Source of the DNA: Pseudomonas vanderleydeniana
Lineage (GTDB): Bacteria; Pseudomonadota; Gammaproteobacteria; Pseudomonadales; Pseudomonadaceae
DNA: 64,000 bases
Assembly (NCBI RefSeq): GCF_014268755.2
Contig: NZ_CP077093.1
Span: 6,756,501 to 6,820,500, forward strand
Direction: 5' to 3'
Both the position numbers and the translations under genes were made by a program. Under the pieces are notes generated by a model. That model worked only from the letters and a program-made list of their open reading frames with translations. It was not told the origin of the DNA and ran no database searches. Positions 57,220-64,000 of the stretch are shown piece by piece (position 1 is the first letter of the stretch; each line of letters begins with the position of its first letter).

Positions 57220-57735
57220 ATGAGCCTGCCCAATCCCGCCGAACTGATCGACCAGATGGCCGCCCGCCTCAAGGCCCATCTGCAGCAGCGAGCCATCGAC
57301 ACCCCGCGCTACATCGGTATCCGCACCGGTGGCGTGTGGGTTGCGCAGGCACTGCTCAAGGCCCTGGGCAGCGATTCGCCACTGGGCACGCTGGACGTGT
57401 CCTTCTATCGCGACGACTTCAGCCAGAACGGCTTGCACCCGCAGGTGCGTCCTTCGGAGCTGCCTTTCGAGATCGAAGGCCAGCACCTGGTACTGATCGA
57501 CGACGTACTGATGAGCGGCCGGACCATCCGCGCCGCCCTCAATGAGCTGTTCGACTATGGCCGCCCGGCCAGCGTGACCCTGGTCTGCCTGCTGGACCTG
57601 GAGGCCGCCGAGCTGCCGATCCGGCCGAATGTGGTGGGCGCAACCCTGTCCCTGGCCCCCACGGAACGGGTAAAATTGTCCGGCCCCGCGCCGCTCCAGC
57701 TTGAACTTCAAGATCTGGCCCTTCAAGCACCTTAA
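57220..57735 (+). CDS. pyrR: PyrR bifunctional regulator / uracil phosphoribosyltransferase
   Basis: A 171-residue phosphoribosyltransferase. The PRPP loop [18 protein letters not shown] is complete, and [15 protein letters not shown] supplies the PPi loop. The ribosome site AAGGAG is strong. In Gram-positives PyrR attenuates pyr mRNA; here it leads pyrB-pyrC', but I see no anti-terminator structure in the 68-base leader, so an RNA role is unproven. Confidence 0.93.
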   Translation: MSLPNPAELIDQMAARLKAHLQQRAIDTPRYIGIRTGGVWVAQALLKALGSDSPLGTLDVSFYRDDFSQNGLHPQVRPSELPFEIEGQHLVLIDDVLMSGRTIRAALNELFDYGRPASVTLVCLLDLEAAELPIRPNVVGATLSLAPTERVKLSGPAPLQLELQDLALQAP

Positions 57736-57750
57736 AAAGAGTCCTCTGCG

Positions 57751-58755
57751 ATGACGCCTTCAGACGCCAAGCGCCCCCTGCAGCTCAATGATCAGGGCCA
57801 GCTGCGCCACTTCCTGTCGCTCGACGGTCTGCCCCGCGAGCTGCTGACGGAAATCCTCGATACCGCCGACTCATTCCTCGAAGTCGGCGCCCGGGCAGTG
57901 AAGAAAGTCCCGTTGCTGCGCGGCAAGACCGTGTGCAACGTGTTCTTCGAGAACTCCACCCGCACCCGCACCACCTTCGAACTGGCGGCCCAGCGGCTGT
58001 CGGCCGACGTGATCACGCTGAACGTGTCGACCTCGTCCGCGAGCAAGGGCGAAACCCTGCTCGACACCCTGCGCAACCTGGAAGCCATGGCCGCCGACAT
58101 GTTCGTGGTGCGCCACTCCGACTCCGGTGCCGCACACTTCATCGCCGAACACGTCTGCCCGCAGGTGGCGATCATCAACGGCGGTGACGGCCGCCACGCC
58201 CACCCGACCCAGGGCATGCTCGACATGCTGACCATCCGCCGACACAAGGGCGGTTTCGAAAACCTCTCGGTGGCGATCGTCGGCGACATCCTGCACTCGC
58301 GCGTCGCCCGCTCGAACATGCTGGCGCTCAAGACCCTGGGCTGCCCGGATATCCGCGTGATCGCGCCGAAGACCCTGCTGCCGATCGGTATCGAGCAGTA
58401 CGGCGTGAAGGTCTACACCGACATGGCCGAAGGCCTGAAGGATGTCGACGTGGTGATCATGCTGCGCCTGCAACGTGAACGCATGACTGGCGGCCTGCTG
58501 CCCAGCGAGGGCGAGTTCTACCGCCTGTTCGGCCTGACTACCGCACGCCTGGCCGGTGCCAAGCCGGATGCCATCGTCATGCACCCGGGCCCGATCAACC
58601 GCGGCGTGGAAATCGAATCGGCGGTGGCCGACGGTCCGCGCTCGGTCATCCTCAACCAGGTTACCTACGGCATTGCCGTACGCATGGCCGTATTGTCCAT
58701 GGCCATGAGCGGGCAGACAGCCCAGCGTCAATTCGAGCAGGAGAACGCCCAGTGA
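57751..58755 (+). CDS. pyrB: aspartate carbamoyltransferase catalytic subunit
   Basis: A 334-residue transcarbamoylase. The carbamoyl-phosphate motif [14 protein letters not shown] is present, as are [15 protein letters not shown] and [11 protein letters not shown] and the C-terminal [12 protein letters not shown]. It is longer at the N-terminus than E. coli PyrB, as in the Pseudomonas class A enzyme, which is active only as a complex with the inactive dihydroorotase PyrC'. It overlaps pyrC' by 4 bases. Confidence 0.97.
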   Translation: MTPSDAKRPLQLNDQGQLRHFLSLDGLPRELLTEILDTADSFLEVGARAVKKVPLLRGKTVCNVFFENSTRTRTTFELAAQRLSADVITLNVSTSSASKGETLLDTLRNLEAMAADMFVVRHSDSGAAHFIAEHVCPQVAIINGGDGRHAHPTQGMLDMLTIRRHKGGFENLSVAIVGDILHSRVARSNMLALKTLGCPDIRVIAPKTLLPIGIEQYGVKVYTDMAEGLKDVDVVIMLRLQRERMTGGLLPSEGEFYRLFGLTTARLAGAKPDAIVMHPGPINRGVEIESAVADGPRSVILNQVTYGIAVRMAVLSMAMSGQTAQRQFEQENAQ

Positions 58756-60023
58756 AGCTCAGCATTATTGGCGCCCGCGTCATCGACCCGAGCAGCGGCC
58801 TGGACCAGGTCAGCGACCTGCACCTGGAGGCCGGCCGGATCGTCGCCATCGGTGCCGCCCCGGCCGGTTTCGAGCCGAGCGAAACCCTCGATGCCAAGGG
58901 TCTGGTCGCCGCCCCAGGGCTGGTCGACCTGAACGTCGCCCTGCGCGAGCCGGGCTACAGCCGCAAGGGCAGCATCGCCAGCGAAACCCGTGCCGCCGCC
59001 GCCGGCGGTGTCACCAGCCTGTGCTGCCCACCCCGGACCAAGCCGGTACTGGATACCTCGGCAGTCGCCGAGCTGATCCTCGACCGCGCCCGTGAGGCCG
59101 GCAATACCAAGGTGTTCCCGATCGGCGCCCTGAGCAAGGGTCTGGAAGGCGAACAACTGGCGGAACTGGTGGCCCTGCGCGATGCCGGCTGCGTGGCGTT
59201 CGGCAACGGCCTGGACAGCTTCCGCAACAGCCGCACCCTGTGCCGGGCGCTGGAGTACGCGGCCACGTTCGACCTGACGGTGGTGTTCCACTCCCAGGAC
59301 CACGACCTGGCCGAAGGTGGCCTGGCCCACGAAGGGGCAACCGCGAGCTTCCTCGGCTTGCCGGGGATTCCGGAAACCGCCGAGACCGTGGCCCTGGCCC
59401 GTGACCTGCTGCTGGTCGAGCAGACCGGCGTACGTGCGCACTTCAGCCAGCTGACCAGCGCCCGCGGCGCCGCCCTGATCGCCCAGGCCCAGGCCAAGGG
59501 CCTGCGGGTTACCGCCGATGTCGCGCTGTACCAGCTGATCCTGACCGACGAGGCGCTGATCGACTTCTCCAGCCTGTACCACGTGCAACCGCCGCTGCGT
59601 ACCCGCGCCGACCGCGATGGCCTGCGCGAAGCGGTGAAGTCCGGAGTGATCAGTGCCATCTCCAGCCACCACCAACCACACGAGCGTGATGCCAAGCTGG
59701 CCCCGTTCGGTGCGACCGAACCCGGCATCAGCAGCGTCGAGCTGCTGCTGCCCCTGGCGCTGACCCTGGTGGAAGATGGTCTGCTCGACCTGCCGACCCT
59801 GCTCGCTCGCCTGGGCGCTGGCCCCGCCGATGCCCTGCGGCTGCCGGCTGGCAAGCTGGCGGTAGGGGGCGCGGCGGACCTGGTGCTGTTCGATCCGGGC
59901 ACCTCCACCGTGGCCGGTGAACAGTGGTTGTCGCGTGGCGAGAACTGTCCGTTCATCGGCCATGCGCTGCCGGGTACGGTGCGCTACACGCTGATGGATG
60001 GGCGGATCACCCACCAGGCGTAA
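58752..60023 (+). CDS. pyrC': dihydroorotase-like subunit PyrC' (catalytically inactive)
   Basis: A 423-residue amidohydrolase-fold protein. The metal-binding HxH of active dihydroorotases is replaced: [13 protein letters not shown] stands where DxHVHLREPG is expected, and later ligands are also changed. It therefore cannot hold the zinc pair. In Pseudomonas this non-catalytic subunit is required for assembly of active aspartate transcarbamoylase with PyrB. Starts with GTG overlapping the pyrB stop (GTGA). Confidence 0.95.
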   Translation: MKLSIIGARVIDPSSGLDQVSDLHLEAGRIVAIGAAPAGFEPSETLDAKGLVAAPGLVDLNVALREPGYSRKGSIASETRAAAAGGVTSLCCPPRTKPVLDTSAVAELILDRAREAGNTKVFPIGALSKGLEGEQLAELVALRDAGCVAFGNGLDSFRNSRTLCRALEYAATFDLTVVFHSQDHDLAEGGLAHEGATASFLGLPGIPETAETVALARDLLLVEQTGVRAHFSQLTSARGAALIAQAQAKGLRVTADVALYQLILTDEALIDFSSLYHVQPPLRTRADRDGLREAVKSGVISAISSHHQPHERDAKLAPFGATEPGISSVELLLPLALTLVEDGLLDLPTLLARLGAGPADALRLPAGKLAVGGAADLVLFDPGTSTVAGEQWLSRGENCPFIGHALPGTVRYTLMDGRITHQA

Positions 60024-60027
60024 ACCT

Positions 60028-60158
60028 GTGGCGAGCGGGCTTGCCCGCGCTGGGGAGCGCAGCGCCCCCGAAACCTGGCACCGCGTGGTAGCTGATCTAA
60101 TGCAGTGACGGGTTTTGGGGCTGCCATGCAGCCCCGCGCGGACAAGCCCGCTCACCAC
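60028..60158. repeat. REPIN (REP doublet) after pyrC'
   Basis: Arms near 60028-60051 (GTGGCGAGCGGGCTTGCC) and 60135-60158 (GACAAGCCCGCTCACCAC) are imperfect reverse complements, with an inner pairing of GGGGCTGC with GCAGCCCC at about 60115-60135. Confidence 0.88.
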
Positions 60159-60235
60159 CCGGCAATCCGCTCACCCAGTCAGGCCCCGGCCCGACAAACC
60201 GGGCCGACTCAGCACAATCGATACCATGCCCGGCA

Positions 60236-60655
60236 TCAACCCCGCCCGCTGTTCCTCAGCGAAATCTGGTCATTCAGCGTCCAGAAGTCATACAACACCC
60301 CCAGCCCCAGCAGCCCGCCGCTCACCAAATACAGCACGCCGGTGATCCACTTGCCCTGGTACATGCGGTGCACGCCGAAGAATCCAAGGAAGGTCAGCAG
60401 CAGCCACGCGGAGGTGTAGTCCAGTGGCCCGTAGGTAAAACGCAGGTCGGCTTCGCGATCCATTCCCGGAATCAGGAACAGGTCGATCAGCCAACCGATA
60501 CCCAGCAATCCGAACGTGCAGAACCAGATCGTCCCGGTCACCGGCTTGCCGTAATAGAAGCGGTGGGAACCGGTGAAACCGAAAATCCACAACAAGTAGC
60601 CGATGACGACGTTATGGGTATTGGCAGGACTGCCATCATGCCGATAGCTGTTCAT
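60236..60655 (-). CDS. tandem TM2-domain membrane protein
   Basis: A 139-residue inner-membrane protein built from two TM2 units. The first (residues 17-65) runs GYLLWIFGFTGSHRFYYG to GIGWLIDLFLIP; the second (80-128) runs LLTFLGFFGVHRMYQG to LGVLYDFWTLND. Each has the G-x-H-R-x-Y turn and the terminal aspartate (IDLF, YDFW) of the family. Function unknown. The tandem arrangement suggests duplication. Confidence 0.88.
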   Translation of the reverse strand: MNSYRHDGSPANTHNVVIGYLLWIFGFTGSHRFYYGKPVTGTIWFCTFGLLGIGWLIDLFLIPGMDREADLRFTYGPLDYTSAWLLLTFLGFFGVHRMYQGKWITGVLYLVSGGLLGLGVLYDFWTLNDQISLRNSGRG

Positions 60656-60905
60656 GAATGCCCTCTCCGAGCTCGATAGATAAATTTTTCATCATTTTTT
60701 GTGACTTTTTTACTGTCTCAAAACATGTAACAGAGTCTTGCCAGAAATCGCTGGAAGCCTTGTGGTACCTGAGCTGCGCGTGACCCATGGGTCGTTTTTC
60801 GCCGTCCCAGAGCGCTTTTACCCCCTGTATAGAGTCGACAAACGGACTCGGAAAGACCCGAAAGCTGTTATAAAGTTGCGCGCTAACCAACCTGAGCCTT
60901 GCCTA
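60656..60905. promoter_or_regulatory. divergent promoter region TM2 / NlpC-P60
   Basis: A 250-base AT-richer region. On the plus strand TATAAA at 60870-60875 could be the -10 box of the peptidase gene, placed about 30 bases from its ATG; a T-rich stretch at 60680-60715 faces the TM2 gene. No gene was found. Confidence 0.4.
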
Positions 60906-61562
60906 ATGCGACCATTTTTCAAGACATGGCTGACTCTTTGCCTTTTGATGCCATTGGCCGCCCACGCCACCAATCGTGAGCAACGTCTTCCCAACATCGA
61001 CGGTCACACTGCAAAGTCACCTGCAGCCGTCGCCAAACTTTCCGAGATCAGCGTTCCAGGCAGCAAACATCCTGGCAAGCACACCAGCCCGGGTAAAGTG
61101 AAACACGCTGAACTCACTGCCACCGTCGCCGGTGCGCCGAACAGCAAGCAGAGCAGCGCGGCCCTGAGCCGTGCGGTGAATGTGCTGGGGACGCCCTATC
61201 GCTGGGGTGGGAGCAGCCCGAGCAAGGGCTTCGACTGCAGCGGCCTGGTCAAGTACGCCTATAGCGGTGTCGCTGCCAGCGACCTGCCACGTACCTCCAA
61301 CGCCATGGCTTCCGGCCACGGCCAGAAGGTCGATCGCAAGGACCTGAAGCCGGGAGACCTGCTGTTCTTCAACATCAAGAGCCGCAAGGTCAACCACGTC
61401 GCCATCTACCTGGGCAACGACCGCTTCATCCATGCGCCACGTCGCGGCAAGTCCGTGACCATCGACACGCTGAAGAAACCCTACTGGGCCAGCCACTACG
61501 CCGTCGCCAAGCGGGTGATCGCCAAGGAACAGACCGGCCACCTGCGCGTCGTCCAGCGCTAA
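60906..61562 (+). CDS. NlpC/P60 family cell-wall peptidase (C40)
   Basis: A 218-residue secreted peptidase. A signal peptide (MRPFFKTWLTLCLLMPLAAHA) leads into a basic Lys/His-rich spacer, then the NlpC/P60 domain from about 85: GTPYRWGGSSPSKGFDCSGLV with the catalytic cysteine, KPGDLLFF, VNHVAIYLG with the catalytic histidine and FIHAPRRGKSV. It should cleave stem peptides of peptidoglycan. ATG at 60906 is chosen because it begins the signal peptide. Confidence 0.92.
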   Translation: MRPFFKTWLTLCLLMPLAAHATNREQRLPNIDGHTAKSPAAVAKLSEISVPGSKHPGKHTSPGKVKHAELTATVAGAPNSKQSSAALSRAVNVLGTPYRWGGSSPSKGFDCSGLVKYAYSGVAASDLPRTSNAMASGHGQKVDRKDLKPGDLLFFNIKSRKVNHVAIYLGNDRFIHAPRRGKSVTIDTLKKPYWASHYAVAKRVIAKEQTGHLRVVQR

Positions 61563-61581
61563 CACGCCTTGCACGGCCTGC

Positions 61582-61730
61582 TGTGCCGAGCGGGCTAGCC
61601 CGCGCTCGGCAGCAAGGCAGCCGCAAAGCCGGCTGATCCGGCCTACCTGGCAAATCAGGGTTGCCTGGCTTTGGGGGTGCCTTGCACCCCAGCGCGGCGG
61701 TGCGGCGTTCCGACAAGCCAGCTCGCCACA
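61582..61730. repeat. diverged REPIN between the peptidase and pilU
   Basis: Outer words TGTGCCGAGCGGGCTAGCC (61582) and GACAAGCCAGCTCGCCACA (to 61730) face each other; inside are GGGGGTGC and GCACCCC (about 61673-61690). It lies between convergent genes and may help end transcription. Confidence 0.75.
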
Positions 61731-61751
61731 GGTATTTCGCCCGCTGCCGAC

Positions 61752-62855
61752 TCACCGCGGATTCAGGCTCAGGTCCGCCGCTTCGCCCCCAGCCCCCTTG
61801 TCCAGCTTGATCATCAGCCGCAGGTCATTGGCCGAATCCGCGTGCGCCAGCGCATCGCGATAGCTGATCACACCCTCCCTATACAACGCATACAAACCCT
61901 GGTCGAGGGTCTGCATGCCCTGCTCGGTCGAACGCTTCATCAGCGGCTTGAGCCCCTTGATGTCACCCTTGCGAATCAGATCGGCCATCAGTGGCGTGTT
62001 CAGCAACACCTCCACCACCGGCCGACGCCCCGTGCCGTCCTGCAGCGGGATGAGTTGCTGGGCGACCACCGCGCGCAGGTTGAGCGAGAGTTCCATCCAG
62101 GCCTGCGGATGACGGTCCACCGGGAAGAAATTGATGATCCGCTCCAACGCCTGGTCGGCATTCGGTGCGTGCAGGGTGGCCAGGCACAGGTGGCCGGTTT
62201 CGGCGAAAGCCAGGGCATGATCCATGGTTTCGCGGCTGCGCACCTCGCCGATCACGATCAGGTCCGGGGCTTGGCGCAGGGTGTTTTTCAGCGCCACTTC
62301 ATAGGAGTCGGTGTCGATCCCCACTTCCCGCTGGGTGATGATGCAGCCCTGGTGTTCGTGGATGAATTCGATCGGGTCCTCGATCGTGACGATGTGCCCG
62401 CTGCCGTGCTGGTTGCGATGGCCGATCATCGCCGCCAGGGAGGTCGACTTGCCGGCCCCGGTGGCACCGACGAACATCACCAGCCCACGCTTGAGCAGCG
62501 CCAGTTGCTCGATGATCGGTGGCAGCTTCAGGTCGGCCAACTGCGGGATGCGCGTCTCGATGCGCCGCAGCACCATGCCCGGCTGGTTGCGTTGGTAGAA
62601 GGCACTGACCCGGAAGCGGCCGATGTCCCTGGGCTGGATGGCGAAGTTGCATTCGTGCAGATGGCCGAAGTCCAGCCGCTGGCGCTCGTTCATCAGGCTG
62701 TAGACCGCATCCCGGGTCTGTTCCAGGGTCAGCGCATTGTGGGTCACCGGCAGGATCTGGCCATTGACCTTCAACGAAGGCGGCAGGCCAGGGGTGATGA
62801 ACAAATCGGAGCCGCCCTTTTCCACCATCAGGCGCAGCAGCTTCTCGAACTCCAT
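61752..62855 (-). CDS. pilU: type IV pilus retraction ATPase PilU
   Basis: A 367-residue hexameric motor ATPase. Walker A is FVGATGAGKST, the Asp box is IVTIEDPIEF, Walker B is LIVIGEVRSRETM and the His box TGHLCLATLHAPN. PilU supports PilT in forceful pilus retraction. It differs from PilT by LMADLIRKG in place of the AIRNLIRE motif and by a longer C-terminal tail. It follows pilT with a 50-base gap. Confidence 0.95.
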   Translation of the reverse strand: MEFEKLLRLMVEKGGSDLFITPGLPPSLKVNGQILPVTHNALTLEQTRDAVYSLMNERQRLDFGHLHECNFAIQPRDIGRFRVSAFYQRNQPGMVLRRIETRIPQLADLKLPPIIEQLALLKRGLVMFVGATGAGKSTSLAAMIGHRNQHGSGHIVTIEDPIEFIHEHQGCIITQREVGIDTDSYEVALKNTLRQAPDLIVIGEVRSRETMDHALAFAETGHLCLATLHAPNADQALERIINFFPVDRHPQAWMELSLNLRAVVAQQLIPLQDGTGRRPVVEVLLNTPLMADLIRKGDIKGLKPLMKRSTEQGMQTLDQGLYALYREGVISYRDALAHADSANDLRLMIKLDKGAGGEAADLSLNPR

Positions 62856-62905
62856 GAGTCTCTCCGCTTCAGCTCAGGCATAACCTGTGTGACAGCGTAG
62901 GTCAT

Positions 62906-63940
62906 CTAGAAGTTGTCAGGAATCTTCGCCTTCTCACGGGCGCTGTCGCGGGCGATCAGTCCCTTGGCCAGCAGGTCCTTGAGGCACATGTCCAGCGTCT
63001 GCATGCCCAGCGAGCCGCCGGTCTGGATCGACGAGTACATCTGCGCGACCTTGTCCTCGCGGATCAGGTTGCGGATCGCCGGGGTGCCCAGCATGATTTC
63101 GTGGGCCGCTACCCGCCCGCCGCCGACCTTCTTCAGCAGGCTCTGGGAAATCACCGCCTGCAGCGACTCGGAGAGCATCGAGCGGACCATGGATTTTTCT
63201 TCCGCCGGGAACACGTCGACCACCCGGTCGATGGTCTTCGCCGCCGAGGTGGTGTGCAGGGTGCCGAACACCAGGTGCCCGGTCTCGGCAGCGGTCAACG
63301 CCAGGCGAATGGTTTCCAGGTCGCGCATCTCGCCCACCAGGATCACGTCCGGGTCCTCGCGCAGGGCCGAACGCAGGGCGGCGGAGAAGCTCTGGGTGTC
63401 GCGGTGCACCTCGCGCTGGTTGACCAGGCACTTCTTCGACTCGTGAACGAACTCGATCGGGTCCTCGATGGTGAGGATGTGATGGTGCTTGTTGTTGTTC
63501 AGGTGGTCGATCATCGCCGCCAGGGTGGTCGACTTGCCCGAGCCGGTCGGCCCGGTCACCAGCACCAGGCCACGGGGTACCTCGGTGATCTTGCGGAACA
63601 CCTCGCCCATGCCCAGCTCGTCCATGGTCAGGACCTTCGACGGAATGGTCCGGAACACCGCGCCCGCACCGCGATTCTGGTTGAACGCGTTGACCCGGAA
63701 GCGCGCCACTCCCGGCACCTCGAAGGAGAAGTCGGTTTCCAGGAACTCCTCGTAATCCTTGCGCTGGCGGTCATTCATGATGTCGTAGATCAGGTCATGG
63801 ACCTGCTTGTGGTCCAGCGCCGGCAGGTTGATCCGGCGCACATCGCCATCGACCCGGATCATCGGCGGCAATCCGGCCGAGAGGTGCAAGTCCGAAGCGC
63901 CCTGCTTGGCGCTGAAGGCCAACAGCTCGGTGATATCCAT
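62906..63940 (-). CDS. pilT: type IV pilus retraction ATPase PilT
   Basis: A 344-residue motor ATPase that depolymerises pilin during retraction. Walker A GPTGSGKST, Asp box ILTIEDPIEFVH, Walker B VILVGEMRDLETI, His box TGHLVFGTLHTTSAAKT and the essential C-terminal AIRNLIRE are all intact. ATG at 63940 begins MDITELLAFSAKQGASDLHLS; an upstream GTG is not conserved. It is the first gene of pilTU, divergent from whatever lies past the window end. Confidence 0.97.
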   Translation of the reverse strand: MDITELLAFSAKQGASDLHLSAGLPPMIRVDGDVRRINLPALDHKQVHDLIYDIMNDRQRKDYEEFLETDFSFEVPGVARFRVNAFNQNRGAGAVFRTIPSKVLTMDELGMGEVFRKITEVPRGLVLVTGPTGSGKSTTLAAMIDHLNNNKHHHILTIEDPIEFVHESKKCLVNQREVHRDTQSFSAALRSALREDPDVILVGEMRDLETIRLALTAAETGHLVFGTLHTTSAAKTIDRVVDVFPAEEKSMVRSMLSESLQAVISQSLLKKVGGGRVAAHEIMLGTPAIRNLIREDKVAQMYSSIQTGGSLGMQTLDMCLKDLLAKGLIARDSAREKAKIPDNF

Positions 63941-64000
63941 GAGGCTCCCCAATACAGGTAGAATGCCGCAGACCTTTGAACTGCGGGCGAGATTGAATGA

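Noticed and set aside
58752..60023. PyrC' as an active dihydroorotase or a decaying gene
   Set aside because: The zinc-binding histidines are absent, but loss of activity is the known normal state of this structural subunit, and the frame is intact and coupled to pyrB.

Overview
This window is a stretch of a Pseudomonas chromosome, most likely from the P. fluorescens complex. The basis is high GC, the gene families, a gene order that follows the P. aeruginosa core genome block by block (tkt-epd-pgk-fba, metK, ahcY-metF, rhlE, bioA, pilGHIJ-chpA, gshB-tonB3-algH-ruvX-pyrR-pyrB-pyrC', pilTU), and Pseudomonas-type REP doublets (REPINs) around GCGGGCTTGCCCGC cores. No rRNA, tRNA, CRISPR array, prophage or defence island was seen. 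Assignment to a species is not possible from this sequence alone.

Layout. 1-1400: right part of an IS110-family insertion sequence whose right end cuts into an ElaA-like acetyltransferase gene. 1834-6203: a small winged-helix protein, a YgjP/M48-type metalloprotease, a REC-PAS-GGDEF-EAL c-di-GMP protein, a PL7 alginate lyase and a small conserved protein. 6391-12444 (minus strand): central carbon cluster fba, MliC-like lipoprotein, pgk, epd, tkt. 12707-14912: a two-domain ArsR-methyltransferase regulator followed by metK. 15102-21548: small secreted DUF1090-like proteins flanking ligB, a cytochrome c'-like lipoprotein, mltA, a MAPEG protein, an FNT channel and an acyl-CoA thioesterase. 21745-24248: SAH riboswitch, ahcY and metF, so the SAM cycle is represented by metK, ahcY and metF within 11 kb under two apparent control systems (a DNA dyad and a riboswitch). 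24330-32956: a DxD glycosyltransferase-like protein, a periplasmic binding protein, rhlE, yceI plus cytochrome b561, bioA, rsmE and trhA. 33171-42685: a TauD-like dioxygenase, the LysR regulator mdcR, and on the opposite strand the malonate operon mdcA-B-C-D-E-G-H-madL-madM. 42898-44076: a Bcr/CflA-type exporter. 44081-53927: the type IV pilus chemosensory (Chp) operon pilG-pilH-pilI-pilJ-chpA-chpC, without pilK and chpB. 54164-60023: gshB, tonB3, algH, ruvX, pyrR, pyrB, pyrC'. 60236-63940: a tandem TM2 protein, an NlpC/P60 peptidase, and the retraction ATPases pilU and pilT.

How it works together. Chp signalling proteins, TonB3 and the PilT/PilU motors form one functional theme, twitching and surface sensing, spread over about 20 kb and wrapped around pyrimidine and glutathione genes. 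The malonate block is a complete biotin-independent decarboxylase with prosthetic-group synthesis, MadLM uptake and MdcR control.

Most of the window is ordinary core genome. The points I find most worth a second look are: (i) a complete 133-bp REPIN with perfect 24-bp arms lying in frame inside mdcB; (ii) the IS110 left noncoding end, which by analogy should encode a bridge RNA; (iii) a perfect 12+12 dyad at the ArsR-methyltransferase/metK promoter next to a genome that controls ahcY by an SAH riboswitch; (iv) a three-copy CCGACTRRCGGT motif upstream of the alginate lyase; and (v) substitutions in the EAL and I-site motifs of the c-di-GMP protein. I did not find convincing evidence for a wholly undescribed multi-gene system.
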